A stretch of DNA of 43,377 nucleotides from Aminobacter ciceronei (GCF_014138625.1 NZ_JACJHY010000043.1:1-43377); one strand, 5' to 3'. Shown: positions 1 through 7,465, counted from the stretch's first letter. Numbers and translations: made by a program. Notes: generated by a model not told the origin, from the letters alone.

Positions 1-1
1 C

Positions 2-94
2 ACCCGCTACGACAAGCGCGACGACAACTTCCTCGCTTCCGTCCAGCTTGCTTCAATCCGCATCTGGTTGCGTAGTTATGAGTCGGTCACCTAG
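2..94 (+). pseudogene. IS5-family transposase, C-terminal end (cut by window edge)
   Basis: The frame open from the window edge encodes 30 residues ending in a TAG stop. The stretch TRYDKRDDNFLASVQLAS followed by a Trp-Leu tail is the characteristic end of IS5-family (probably IS427-group) DDE transposases, where RYDK-x-x-x-NFLA-x-V is strongly conserved. The rest of the gene lies outside the window, so it may be intact there. It sits about 200 bp from the end of the element A integrase gene, so the IS is inserted in element A. I could not identify the IS terminal inverted repeat. A GTGGGGGCGCAGAG / CTCTCTGCGCCCAC imperfect inverted repeat lies downstream (about 112-174), but it may be only a hairpin. 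Confidence 0.75.
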
Positions 95-293
95 CAAGGT
101 CTGATCGGCCCGTGGGGGCGCAGAGGCAACCCCTACGATCTCGACTTTAGGGAACTGGGCTCTCTGCGCCCACCAACTGGATGTTGCCTATGACGATTCA
201 GCAATTCAGGCGTTGTATATCTGTAGAAGATGACGAGTTTGAATTATTTTGAGGTAGGCAGTTATATATTGCACAACAGAAAATCATTATTGG
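95..293. other. Intergenic region between IS transposase end and integrase A
   Basis: No gene is recognised. The left part has an imperfect inverted repeat (GTGGGGGCGCAGAG near 113 against CTCTCTGCGCCCAC near 161). It could be an IS end or a terminator between the transposase and the convergent integrase. The right half is AT-rich with no further structure that I can see. Confidence 0.4.
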
Positions 294-1640
294 CTACGCT
301 GCACGCGCTTCGACGTCGGCAGTCTCGTTTGTCACGACCTCAGAAAACAAGCGTGAGAGAGCGGCCTGTCTTGCCGTCCGATCGAGAGCGTAGGAAGTTC
401 GCTTAAACTGCACGCCGTCCAGCAGTCCATCGATGTAGCCCGCGATTGTGTCAGCCGCCATGATCAGTGCAGTATCAATGGTGTGGATGTAGCGGCTCGT
501 GACTGTGCTGCGAGAATGACCGAGCAACGCGGCAACTGTGGCTTCCGTAAATCCAAGATCGTTGGCGATGCTGGCGAAGCTGTGGCGGAGCACGTGGGGT
601 GTTATGCCCTCAAGCGTCGTCCCCTTGAGAACCTTTTTCCAATATTTTGGAAAGCCACCCAGCGATTTGCCCTCGGCCGTTCCTGGAAAAACGAACGTGC
701 CCGGTTCATCAGTCCTAAGACCATCAGTCAAATCCAGAACGGACAGCCCGACCGGCCTTACGGAGGTTCCTTCCTTGCTGTCTTCAAATCGAAGGCAGCT
801 ATTTTCCTCATCCACCTCCGCCCATTTCAGGCTCAGCACTTCGCCTCTCCGACATCCCGTAAGGGCGAGAAACCGTATCACTGCGACGGAAGTGCCCAAG
901 GCGACATTCTTTCGAGCCCTCTGCAAAATCACTCCGAGTTCGCGATACTCCTGCTCTGTCAGATGGCGATCTTTGATACGATCGGCCTGCTTCTTGACGC
1001 CGTGGGCTGGGTTCTTCTCAATAATCCCTTGTTCAATTGCGTATGTGAAAATGCCGCCGAGCAACCCTAGTGCACGGGCGGCTGTTCCGGCTCCACCACG
1101 AACAATTGCGCGACCTCGCGCCTTCGTTTTCACATTGGCCTTGGTCCGTCCGGCCGTGACGTCCCGGACGAAGCGGTTGACGTCGGTGGAAGCGATGTCC
1201 TTGACGCGACGGGTGCCCAGAAGTGGGACGATGTGACGGCGAATCCGGCTCTTGTCGATCGTCAGCGTAGATATCTTCTTAGGTCGGCGCGCTTTGCCTA
1301 GGATCAAGCCATTGTCAGCATCTTCGAGATATCGCTCACAAAGTTCCTTCACAGTGATGGCTTGGTGATCGAGGCGCCGTTCCTCGGATGGGTTTTCGCC
1401 CTGGGCGATTCTTCCGAGAAGCATTCGAGCTTCACGACGGGCGGTCTCGGGCGTCCATACGCCGTGAATCCCAATCGTATAGCGGCGGGTACGGCCGGCG
1501 GCGCGGTACTGGACGAGGTAGCTTCGTTTTCCTGACCGAAATATGCGTAGTCCAAACCCGGGCAACTCGTCGTCCCAGATGAAATAATCCACACCACGTG
1601 TTTCGGTGGCATCGACAACGCGCTTTGTCAGTCTGGCCAT
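294..1640 (-). CDS. Tyrosine recombinase (integrase) of element A
   Basis: This 448-aa phage/island integrase catalyses site-specific recombination between its element and the tRNA-Arg site. The N-terminus (MARLTKRVVDATE...IWDDELPGFGLR) is the arm-binding DUF4102-type domain of island integrases. The middle is a SAM-like core-binding domain, and the C-terminal catalytic domain has R264 (GCRRGE), H349-x-x-R352 (HVLRHSF), the LLGHS motif and nucleophile Y384 (SRYIHT). The fold looks intact and probably active. The ATG is preceded by AAGAAGG. It lies just left of the attachment core at 1823-1870 and of a repeat pair at 1675-1692, the expected place for int at the right end of element A. It is clearly homologous to the two other integrases in the window. 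It is closest to the partial one at 43096, sharing the long tail DTALIMAADTIAGY, which integrase B lacks. Confidence 0.95.
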   Translation of the reverse strand: MARLTKRVVDATETRGVDYFIWDDELPGFGLRIFRSGKRSYLVQYRAAGRTRRYTIGIHGVWTPETARREARMLLGRIAQGENPSEERRLDHQAITVKELCERYLEDADNGLILGKARRPKKISTLTIDKSRIRRHIVPLLGTRRVKDIASTDVNRFVRDVTAGRTKANVKTKARGRAIVRGGAGTAARALGLLGGIFTYAIEQGIIEKNPAHGVKKQADRIKDRHLTEQEYRELGVILQRARKNVALGTSVAVIRFLALTGCRRGEVLSLKWAEVDEENSCLRFEDSKEGTSVRPVGLSVLDLTDGLRTDEPGTFVFPGTAEGKSLGGFPKYWKKVLKGTTLEGITPHVLRHSFASIANDLGFTEATVAALLGHSRSTVTSRYIHTIDTALIMAADTIAGYIDGLLDGVQFKRTSYALDRTARQAALSRLFSEVVTNETADVEARAA

Positions 1641-1667
1641 ATGTCGCCTTCTTGCACCTTCCCGCCT

Positions 1668-1681
1668 GCTTCCGCGGAAGC
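1668..1681. promoter_or_regulatory. 14-bp perfect palindrome upstream of integrase A
   Basis: GCTTCCGCGGAAGC is a perfect palindrome 28 bp upstream of the integrase A start. It overlaps the first CGGAAGC arm-type repeat, and it is embedded in a longer inverted repeat (CCTGCTTCCG at 1665 to CGGAAGCAGG ending at 1695). Its position suggests an operator or arm site that could couple integrase binding to int autoregulation. Confidence 0.5.
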
Positions 1682-1692
1682 GCCACGGAAGC
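1675..1692 (+). repeat. Arm-type repeat pair CGGAAGC (integrase side of element A)
   Basis: Two direct copies of CGGAAGC begin at 1675 and 1686, spaced 11 bp (one helical turn). They lie between the integrase A start and the attachment core, with 130 bp between the pair and the core. The same pair with the same spacing occurs at 36043-36060, just inside the left end of element C. I infer arm-type binding sites of the A/C-type integrases. Confidence 0.55.
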
Positions 1693-1822
1693 AGGCAGGA
1701 GAAAATCTCGACCTGTCATAGCCTACAAAATTCGGCGCTGGTGTCAAAATAAATACGTAGAATCAAAGTGATAGAGAGCTACGGCGTGCAAAGAGAAACG
1801 TTGATGAAAGCTGTAAAATTTT

Positions 1823-1870
1823 CCTCCGAAGGCAGAGGTCACAGGTTCGAATCCTGTCGGGTGCGCCAAT
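1823..1870 (+). repeat. Attachment core A/B: 3' half of tRNA-Arg(CCG)
   Basis: A 48-bp direct repeat is identical to 35932-35979. It reads as the 3' half of a tRNA: anticodon loop CTCCGAA (anticodon CCG), anticodon-stem 3' strand GGCAG, a variable loop, T-arm ACAGG-TTCGAAT-CCTGT, acceptor strand CGGGTGC, discriminator G and CCA. No D-arm or 5' acceptor strand lies upstream, so this is an att site rather than a functional tRNA. It marks the junction between element A and prophage B. Confidence 0.93.
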
Positions 1871-1916
1871 CTTTTCAATGACTTGTGATGTTTGATCGAG
1901 CTTGGCGAAATTGCCA

Positions 1917-1934
1917 ACTCACCACACGCTCACC
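1917..1934 (+). repeat. Arm-type repeat pair (left end of prophage B)
   Basis: ACTCACC at 1917 and GCTCACC at 1928 are spaced 11 bp and start 46 bp right of the attachment core. Together with the following AT they match the pair at 35784-35801 beside integrase B at 17 of 20 positions. I infer that they are the second-arm binding sites of integrase B. Confidence 0.6.
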
Positions 1935-1953
1935 ATTGAAGAGTAGGCCGCTC

Positions 1954-2328
1954 ATGACCTTCAACACACCGCGTCAGCGCATGAGCGACAAGCGCCGGCA
2001 GCACATCTTTTCCGAGAACTGCACCGGCCACAACGTCGCGCCCTGTTGCCTCTGCGGTCGGCCGATCCACCGCCACAACGACCGGTGGATCGTTGAACAC
2101 AAGCGGGCCCTTGCCCTACTCGGCAAGGACGTCAACACCAACTGCGGGCCGGCTCACTATAACTGCGCCCAGGTGAAGACCCACACCGAGGACTTGCCTC
2201 GCATCAGGAAGGCCAAGCGTCAGCAAGCGATGAACGAGGGCACCAAAGAGATATCGCGCCGCTTCGCACGCCCGGCAGGCATGGTCTATGATTGGCAGAG
2301 GCGCCGGTACGTGCAACAACCAGCGTAG
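1954..2328 (+). CDS. HNH endonuclease
   Basis: A 124-aa protein of the HNH nuclease family, a metal-dependent DNA-cutting fold often found in phages. A zinc-binding pair CCLCG near residue 30 is followed by the HNH core: WIVEH (the Glu-His replacing the usual Asp-His) and then N-x-GPAHYNC, with the final His and Cys closing the motif. I chose the ATG at 1954, with an AGG 9 nt upstream; a longer frame from 1885 would cross the arm-site repeats. It is the first gene inside the left end of prophage B, reads away from the attachment site, and is followed by a second nuclease 19 bp on. In many phages HNH genes sit beside terminase and help packaging. Here it is far from terminase, so it may instead be cargo. 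Confidence 0.85.
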   Translation: MTFNTPRQRMSDKRRQHIFSENCTGHNVAPCCLCGRPIHRHNDRWIVEHKRALALLGKDVNTNCGPAHYNCAQVKTHTEDLPRIRKAKRQQAMNEGTKEISRRFARPAGMVYDWQRRRYVQQPA

Positions 2329-2347
2329 CGATCCGGGGGGATTTCCT

Positions 2348-2737
2348 ATGCTTACGCTCATAGCGGCGACGGTCATTTCGTGCATGCAGCTCAGCGCGGT
2401 GGATGGCGACACCATCAAGTGCAACGGCCAGAACATGCGCCTGATCGGCGACGGAGTTCCGTTCAAGTCGGGTATCGATACACCGGAGACAGGCGGGCTT
2501 GCGAAGTGCGCCCGCGAACGCATGCTTGGCAAGGAGGCCAAGAAGCGGCTGGCCGAATTGCTGCGCGATCCTGGCGGCGTGCGCATCGAGGACACGGGTC
2601 AAGTCGACGACACCGATCAGCGCCGGCCGCTCGTGCGCGTCAGGCTCGGAAACGGCAAGCTGGCTGAAAATGTGCTCTTGCAGGAGGGCCACGCCATCCG
2701 CTGGCGCCCGAAGATGAAGCGGCCATGGTGCGGATAA
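2348..2737 (+). CDS. SNase-like (thermonuclease family) nuclease
   Basis: A 129-aa protein of the staphylococcal-nuclease-like OB fold. The hydrophobic start (MLTLIAATVISCMQ) can be the first beta strand or a short export signal. It is followed by VDGDTI, R-L-I-G, GIDTPE, and C-terminal ENVLLQEGHA and W-R-P segments, in the order seen in SNase proteins. The catalytic arginines are hard to place by eye: the usual R after D-x-P-E is replaced by GGLAKCARERML, which supplies R residues a little later. A GGGGG run about 8 nt upstream decides the start. Its end overlaps the next gene by 13 bp, so the two are coupled. Similar small nucleases are common in rhizobial prophages and ICEs. Whether it acts in phage biology or as cargo cannot be told. 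Confidence 0.8.
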   Translation: MLTLIAATVISCMQLSAVDGDTIKCNGQNMRLIGDGVPFKSGIDTPETGGLAKCARERMLGKEAKKRLAELLRDPGGVRIEDTGQVDDTDQRRPLVRVRLGNGKLAENVLLQEGHAIRWRPKMKRPWCG

Positions 2738-3033
2738 TCAGTCGGCGGGCAATGCTTGCGATTCCGGTTGCGCTGATCGCCTCACCGGCGCTCGCTCGGC
2801 GAGGCGGCAGAAGTCGAGGGATAGGTGGAAGCCGGCAGGGTATAGGCGGCTCTGGCGTCCTTGCAGTCGTCGTGTTTGGATCGTTCATATCCTGGCTGAT
2901 CTATCTGTTCATTCGTCGAAAGCCGCCTACGAGTGATCCTCGAAAGCCCACGCCTATGCGCAAGATTTCGGGAAAGCAGCAAAGAGCGATCGGGAAATCG
3001 ATCCGGCGGCACCAACGTCGAACTGGCGCATAA
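2725..3033 (+). CDS. Small exported or membrane protein, Gly/Arg-rich
   Basis: A 102-aa protein of unknown function. The N-terminus MVRIISRRAMLAIPVALIASPALA is a convincing signal peptide with an Arg-Arg pair and an A-L-A cleavage site. A glycine- and arginine-rich linker of about 20 residues follows, then one membrane segment (VLAVVVFGSFISWLIYLFI, about residues 48-66) and a strongly basic tail. It overlaps the SNase-like gene by 13 bp and is followed at once by a terminator, so it closes the rightward left-end transcript. It could be a surface or exclusion protein, but nothing in the sequence proves this. Confidence 0.7.
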   Translation: MVRIISRRAMLAIPVALIASPALARRGGRSRGIGGSRQGIGGSGVLAVVVFGSFISWLIYLFIRRKPPTSDPRKPTPMRKISGKQQRAIGKSIRRHQRRTGA

Positions 3034-3041
3034 CGCAAAAA

Positions 3042-3071
3042 AAGCCCCGCGACCTTGCGGCGGCGGGGCTT
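3042..3071. terminator. Bidirectional intrinsic terminator
   Basis: Perfect 9-bp stem AAGCCCCGC / GCGGGGCTT with a 12-nt loop, in the convergent space between the left-end cargo genes (+) and the end of the late operon (-). A run of seven A's (3037-3043) precedes it, which gives a U-run on the leftward transcript. Confidence 0.85.
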
Positions 3072-3140
3072 GTTGCCTGAGGCGGGAACTCAAACAATCC
3101 CGCCAGCGCCCGATGAAGGCGCATTGTGTTCGAAGTTGGA

Positions 3141-3458
3141 TCACCCGGGCGGCATGCCCTTGAACCTTCGGATCACCACATCAAAAGCGATATCGGAAAT
3201 CCACATCGCACACACGCCAATCAAGAACGCGGTCGCATGCGTGGCGGCGGGATCGTCCGGCAGCGGCCAGTTGATCGATCGCAGATAGTAGACCGTCGGC
3301 ATGGTCAGATACGCCGCCGCGATTGCGCCGCACACTGGCGAGGCGAACATTTCCCGCAGCTTGTAATGCCGATGCGACAGCGCCCGCAGGACGCCGCCGA
3401 AGAGGCCGGCCGCGAGCACGGAAGCTTTGATGCCCAAGATGTCAAAGAAGTCCTGCAT
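3141..3458 (-). CDS. Holin-like membrane protein
   Basis: A 105-aa small membrane protein with about three hydrophobic segments (ASVLAAGLFGGVLRAL, GAIAAAYLTMPTVYYL and TAFLIGVCAMWISDIAF) and short charged loops. This size and layout, and its place right after the endolysin at the end of the late operon, fit a phage holin that opens the inner membrane for the lysis enzyme. I do not see a family-defining motif, so the call rests on topology and context. It is 3 bp from the next membrane protein gene, so the two are probably co-translated and may act as holin and antiholin. Confidence 0.7.
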   Translation of the reverse strand: MQDFFDILGIKASVLAAGLFGGVLRALSHRHYKLREMFASPVCGAIAAAYLTMPTVYYLRSINWPLPDDPAATHATAFLIGVCAMWISDIAFDVVIRRFKGMPPG

Positions 3459-3461
3459 GCC

Positions 3462-3854
3462 TTATGCTCCCACAGGCTTCTTGGCGATGAACCGCCCATA
3501 GAGCGCCCACACCGAACCGAAGAGGATGGTGACGGGGGCGACATAGAGCGTAGGCGCATCGGGGACGCCATTCGTCCATAGCTCTGCGAAGAGGGCCGCG
3601 GCGCCGAGGAATGAGGCGACAGAGCCCTGTGCAACGCGAGACTGATAGGCGGGCTCGCTGTTGGTTGAATGCTGCTCTCGCGCTTCGAGTTCGCGTCGCA
3701 CGGTGTCGGCCACCACTTCGCGAACTGCCGGCACGTCCTGCGGCTCAAGCGAGATTTTCGGATTTACCGCCACCTTGTCGAGCACCCGCCCGATGACGGT
3801 TTCAAGCACCTTGCCGGCGATCAGCGGCCCAAGGAAGTTCTGTTGCTGAGACAT
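3462..3854 (-). CDS. Membrane-anchored lysis-cassette protein (holin-like)
   Basis: A 130-aa protein. Residues 1-70 are mostly helical and charged (VAVNPKISLEPQDVPAVREVVADTVRRELEAREQ), and two membrane segments follow at about 80-120 (SVASFLGAAALFAELW and APVTILFGSVWALYGRFI). Start ATG with AAAGGA upstream. It lies between endolysin and holin-like gene, 12 bp after the endolysin stop. Proteins of this plan occur in lysis cassettes of rhizobial phages, but the exact role (second holin, antiholin or regulator) is not shown by the sequence. Confidence 0.65.
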   Translation of the reverse strand: MSQQQNFLGPLIAGKVLETVIGRVLDKVAVNPKISLEPQDVPAVREVVADTVRRELEAREQHSTNSEPAYQSRVAQGSVASFLGAAALFAELWTNGVPDAPTLYVAPVTILFGSVWALYGRFIAKKPVGA

Positions 3855-3866
3855 GTCTATTTCCTT

Positions 3867-4472
3867 TTACGAGAAGAGCCGGGAGAGGACGCGGGACAGC
3901 CAGCCACGCGTTGGCTCAGGTGCGGGCGCTGGAATGGGTGCGGGAATAGGAGCGGGTTGCGGCGCGGCCAACTTCAGCGCGTCGGCCCGAACGCTGGAAA
4001 CGCGAGCGGTCCAGCCGTTGCCGAATGTCGGCCAGGTCTTGAGCCCGCGCAGGAACTTCATGCGCTTGTCGCAGAGGTCATTGATGACGGTCGCGCGCAT
4101 CATGGCCTTGGTCGCGGCGATGGTGGCCGGGCCGATCCGGCCGTCTTGCACAACACCGACGACGCCCTGCAGATATTTGGCCGCCCTGCCCGGCCCGCTG
4201 TTCACGGCAAAGTCGAAGACGGCGTAATCGACGCCGTCGGGCAGCTCGGCGCCATGCACGGCGTCCCAGTAGAAGCGGCGGTAGACCGTGGCCAACTGCT
4301 CGTCGGTGATCCGGCGCAGATCGTCCTTGGTCGCGTCCGGCTTCACGTATCGGCGGAAGTTCGCCAGCGTCACCCCCTTCATGGTGGCGCCGCCAGGGTC
4401 GGCCGGATGGTCCGACCAGCCCCCTTCATGTTTCAGGACGAGCGTTAGCGCCCGCGCGAAATTGCGGTCCAT
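3867..4472 (-). CDS. Endolysin, GH108-type muramidase
   Basis: A 201-aa peptidoglycan hydrolase that degrades the cell wall at the end of infection. The N-terminal domain carries the family signature HEGGWSDHPADPGGATMKGVT, with the Glu of EGG as the expected catalytic acid, followed by W-D-A, DYAVFDFAVNSGPGRAAKYLQ and DGRIGPAT (the peptidoglycan-binding part of GH108 enzymes). The C-terminus is a Pro-Ala linker (PAPIPAPIPAPAPEP) and a short basic amphipathic helix (GWLSRVLSRLF) that may bind membrane or wall. I prefer the second ATG (4472), with GGAG 6 nt upstream, over the first at 4484, which has no ribosome site. No signal peptide is visible, so holin-dependent release is expected. Confidence 0.9.
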   Translation of the reverse strand: MDRNFARALTLVLKHEGGWSDHPADPGGATMKGVTLANFRRYVKPDATKDDLRRITDEQLATVYRRFYWDAVHGAELPDGVDYAVFDFAVNSGPGRAAKYLQGVVGVVQDGRIGPATIAATKAMMRATVINDLCDKRMKFLRGLKTWPTFGNGWTARVSSVRADALKLAAPQPAPIPAPIPAPAPEPTRGWLSRVLSRLFS

Positions 4473-4511
4473 GTGATGCTCCATTGTGGGTGTTGGCCGG
4501 CGACGGGAGAA

Positions 4512-4540
4512 TTGCCCGGCTCAGATTGAAATTCTCAAAT
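4512..4540 (+). promoter_or_regulatory. Possible promoter of the methyltransferase moron
   Basis: TTGCCC (4512) and TCAAAT (4535) are separated by 17 bp, upstream of a rightward gene that has no other rightward gene before it. The match to a sigma-70 consensus is moderate, so this is only a candidate. Confidence 0.25.
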
Positions 4541-4588
4541 CGCCCCGCTACGAGTGCGGGTAGTTCGACCGTCGATCAAAAAAGGGCG

Positions 4589-5260
4589 ATGATGACCACT
4601 CTTGACCACTTCCATGCGATGCAGGCGCCGGCTCCTTATATTCCTGTCCATCGCTTCGACGGAGCGGCCATTGATGACTTCCACGCGCATCTACTGAACG
4701 CCCCCCTGGAAGAGGGCTCGGTCAAGATTGCCATGCCGATCAAAGGTTCACTGAGGCGAGAAGATGCAGCAAAACTGTACGAGCTCGCCTACTTTGCCGA
4801 AGGCGACGTACTGGACATTGGCACGAATAGGGGGCTCTCAGCATCGATCTTGAGCAGGGCACTGGCCGATACAGGGCGTAAGGTTCTGTCCGTGGATATG
4901 GACCCAAAGCTTTCAGGCATCGCTGCCAAGTCTTTGGCGCAACACGACCACACGAACGTTGAATGCAACGTCAGTGAAGCCGGGGCATGGCTTGAAGGGC
5001 TGCGCTCTGAGGGAAGGAAATTCGGCTTCGCCTTCGTCGACCACAGCCACCAGTACGAGCCCGTTCGAGCGGTATCATCGCTGTTGCGCGATGTCCTCCT
5101 GCCCGGCTCGTACGTGGCGTTTCATGATTTCATCGACCACCGGAACGGCAAGGCAGATTTCCCCGATTATGATGTCGCGCGAGGCGCCATCGATGGAATG
5201 GGCTCAGATTTCCTGGCTGCCGGTTGCAGTGGCTGCATGGGCGTCTTCCGTCTGGCCTAG
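4589..5260 (+). CDS. Class I SAM-dependent methyltransferase (phage moron)
   Basis: A 223-aa Rossmann-fold methyltransferase of the Methyltransf_24 type. The SAM-binding loop is DVLDIGTNRGLSAS (about residues 76-89), followed by acidic VDMDP at the end of strand 2, FAFVDHSHQYEPVRA and a late LPGSYVAFHDF motif. This family often methylates sugars or small molecules rather than DNA. The ATG at 4589 or 4592 is chosen because the frame upstream has no conserved look. The gene reads against the late operon between the endolysin and the tail spike. Its TAG stop overlaps that of the tail spike in the sequence CTAG. An isolated, oppositely oriented gene next to receptor-binding genes is typical of lysogenic-conversion cargo. 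I infer a possible role in altering a surface glycan, but the substrate is unknown. Confidence 0.85.
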   Translation: MMTTLDHFHAMQAPAPYIPVHRFDGAAIDDFHAHLLNAPLEEGSVKIAMPIKGSLRREDAAKLYELAYFAEGDVLDIGTNRGLSASILSRALADTGRKVLSVDMDPKLSGIAAKSLAQHDHTNVECNVSEAGAWLEGLRSEGRKFGFAFVDHSHQYEPVRAVSSLLRDVLLPGSYVAFHDFIDHRNGKADFPDYDVARGAIDGMGSDFLAAGCSGCMGVFRLA

Positions 5261-5268
5261 CCGGCCAG
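5252..5268. terminator. Hairpin over convergent stop codons (methyltransferase / tail spike)
   Basis: CTGGCC / GGCCAG forms a 6-bp stem with a 5-nt loop exactly over the two overlapping stops. There is no U-run. A closely similar hairpin occurs at 7649-7674 over the second convergent pair. Confidence 0.4.
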
Positions 5269-7398
5269 GGCGTCGATCCTCACACCGATCTTAAAGGTTG
5301 CGCCAACTGTCGCGCTGGCCGTCGAAACGCGCGCCCTGACATTAACGTTGGTGGCGTCGACACCGTCGACCTGCAAAAAGGCGATCCCGTGGTCGGCAAC
5401 TGCGGTTTCGCGCAGGAACGTGAGGGCTACATCTTGCAGGGCCGGCGTCACTCCAAGGCCATGGGGGATCACAGCGGTTTTGCTCCCTGTGCTGTCCAGG
5501 GTGAGAGACCCGCTGATGAGATTGGCGCTGGTCTTGAAGCCTTCAAGATTTCTGATGATCGTGTTGGTCCCGGAATTTCCAACATTTGCGCCGTTGCCAT
5601 TGGCGCGCCCGCCGATGATCTTTGTTCCATCAGCCGCGCCGTCGATCAGGAAGCCGTGGCCGACGTTGCCGATTGCTTGACACCCGATGAACTGGGTTCC
5701 GTCTGCCGTCGCCCTGAAGCCACGGAGCGTGTTGTTCAGTGCCACACACGCCGTAAAGATTGCCCCGTCGCCTTCGTATGGCGCACTTTCAATGGTGTGA
5801 AAGCCCTCGCTAGCAGTGCCTTCGCAGGTAACCTGAGAGACGCGGCAGCGCAACTCTCCGACCTGGACGCCACGATGCCCGCCTGAAACGTAACCGTCCG
5901 AAACAACGACGTCGCGGGCAAACACGTTGACACCGAGGCCAGTTGCCGCCGCCCCCATGCGGATATCGAAGCCTTTGAGCGATGAGCGATGCGCGCCAAA
6001 ACCCATAGAATCGAGCAGTTCGCCCTGCCGGAAACGCACACCGGTTCCGTCAGCAGGAGCGCCACTGATTGCTATGTTCGAAATATGCACCGGGCCTCGA
6101 CAGTCGATGCCGGCCTGGGTTGGTGAACCTACGGTGTCGAGACCGAAATTAACGACCGTCACGTCGCTGATGAAGTTGGCGCGATTGATGTCCTCGAGGT
6201 TCTTGAAGTCGATGCCGTCGCCGCCGGTATCCTTGATCAGGCCGCGCGTAATGGTGACGCCGGATATTTCACCGCCTTGCGCCCCGATGCCATAGTGATA
6301 GGCATCGTGGACGTAAAAGTCCTGGATGACGAAGTTGGATGCCCAGTCCAGCCGGATCCCGTGACCAGCGTTCTGGTTTGTGCGATTTCCGTCGATCTCA
6401 AGACCGCGAATGCCCCCACCGGTAAGCAGAGAGGCACCGCCGTCGACACTGATGATGTTGCAGTTCTGGTTATTGGCGAGCCTGATGATGCTCGCACCCG
6501 CCCCATCGCCTGCCAAGTAAATATCGTTTGTGCTCACCATGATGGCTACAGTGGCTGTCGACCCCTCCGACACAAGGTAGCTGCTAGCAGGGAAATAGAC
6601 GGTCCCGCCCCCGATGGCTGCCGCTGCATCAATCGCGGCCTGAATGGCGACAGTGTCGTCCGCTACACCGTTGCCAATTGCGCCAAATGCCAGGACGTTG
6701 AACCATGTGCGGGAGAGCAAATAGCCGCTCGCATCTTGTTTGATGACAAGTGTCTTGCTGGCGTCACCGGGCTGAATGGCTGGCAGGTTTAAGCTCGTCG
6801 CGGCGGCTTCTGCCGCAGCCTGCGCCGCCTGCGCAGCTAGAACGGCGGATGACAGTTCGTTGAGCGGGAAGACCACCTCAAAGCGAGCCCCGGTGAAGAA
6901 CAGTACAGCCTGCCTTCCGGTCGTGAATTCGGTCGCCCCAACGTCGGAGCCGTCGCCGTATTTCACAGCATAGGTGCCCACACCCGCGACATTGATCGTG
7001 GTCGCGCCGCTGTTGTCAGCCGTGGGCGTCACAAGGTAGAGGCGGTTTGCCTGAAATCCTATCGGCTGGGAAACCACGACAGCGTTGCCCGTTCCGCCCG
7101 TCACCGTGAGCTTATCGACAGCGGCGCGGCCGAACAGCCGGCCATAGGTCATTGGCACCCAGGAAGCCCCGGTCGCGTCCCATTCCTTCAGGACAGCAGG
7201 ATCGAAGTTCTTGTCCAGCCAGAGCTTGTCTGTTGCCGGTGCGACGGTGCCGTCGACCATGTTGCTGAACACGCCGGCCGCGCGCAACGCCGACAACACC
7301 AGCTCGGACACCCTGACATATTTGCCAGTCTCGCTGGTGAGCGTCGTTCCGGTGAGGAAGAAGCCCCAATGCAATGAGTTGTCAAATTCTGTGGCCAT
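5257..7398 (-). CDS. Tail spike / tail fibre with pectate-lyase-like beta-helix
   Basis: A 713-aa receptor-binding protein at the tip of the virion tail. Residues 1 to about 190 form a particle-binding region with an Ala-rich helix near the end (AAQAAQAAAEAAATSL). From about residue 232 the sequence FNVLAFGAIGNGVADDTVAIQAA starts a pectate-lyase-3-type right-handed beta-helix, with repeated short turns (IRGLEIDGNRTNQNAGHGI, GDGIDFKNLED, ADGTKIIGGRANGNGANVG). Such helices often depolymerise or deacetylate capsule or O-antigen. The last 80 residues (SLTLDSTGSKTAVIPHGLG...) look like a separate beta-rich tip. Start ATG with GAGGAT upstream. It lies downstream of the internal virion genes, as in T7-like genomes. 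The target polysaccharide cannot be told. Confidence 0.9.
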   Translation of the reverse strand: MATEFDNSLHWGFFLTGTTLTSETGKYVRVSELVLSALRAAGVFSNMVDGTVAPATDKLWLDKNFDPAVLKEWDATGASWVPMTYGRLFGRAAVDKLTVTGGTGNAVVVSQPIGFQANRLYLVTPTADNSGATTINVAGVGTYAVKYGDGSDVGATEFTTGRQAVLFFTGARFEVVFPLNELSSAVLAAQAAQAAAEAAATSLNLPAIQPGDASKTLVIKQDASGYLLSRTWFNVLAFGAIGNGVADDTVAIQAAIDAAAAIGGGTVYFPASSYLVSEGSTATVAIMVSTNDIYLAGDGAGASIIRLANNQNCNIISVDGGASLLTGGGIRGLEIDGNRTNQNAGHGIRLDWASNFVIQDFYVHDAYHYGIGAQGGEISGVTITRGLIKDTGGDGIDFKNLEDINRANFISDVTVVNFGLDTVGSPTQAGIDCRGPVHISNIAISGAPADGTGVRFRQGELLDSMGFGAHRSSLKGFDIRMGAAATGLGVNVFARDVVVSDGYVSGGHRGVQVGELRCRVSQVTCEGTASEGFHTIESAPYEGDGAIFTACVALNNTLRGFRATADGTQFIGCQAIGNVGHGFLIDGAADGTKIIGGRANGNGANVGNSGTNTIIRNLEGFKTSANLISGSLTLDSTGSKTAVIPHGLGVTPALQDVALTFLRETAVADHGIAFLQVDGVDATNVNVRARVSTASATVGATFKIGVRIDALAG

Positions 7399-7465
7399 GT
7401 TTTATCCTCAACGGAAGGCGGCCCGCCGTGGCGAGCTGTTCAGGTCGGTTTGGGATGGGCTTTCA

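Noticed and set aside
112-174. Inverted repeat as a certain IS terminal repeat
   Set aside because: Only one IS end is in the window, so the pair cannot be compared with the other end; a hairpin or terminator is equally likely.
1823-1870. A functional tRNA-Arg gene at the attachment core
   Set aside because: Only the anticodon loop to CCA end is present. No D-arm or 5' acceptor strand lies upstream of either copy.
1954-2328. HNH gene as part of the terminase module
   Set aside because: Even in the circular form it is separated from terminase by the immunity and early regions, and it reads the opposite way.
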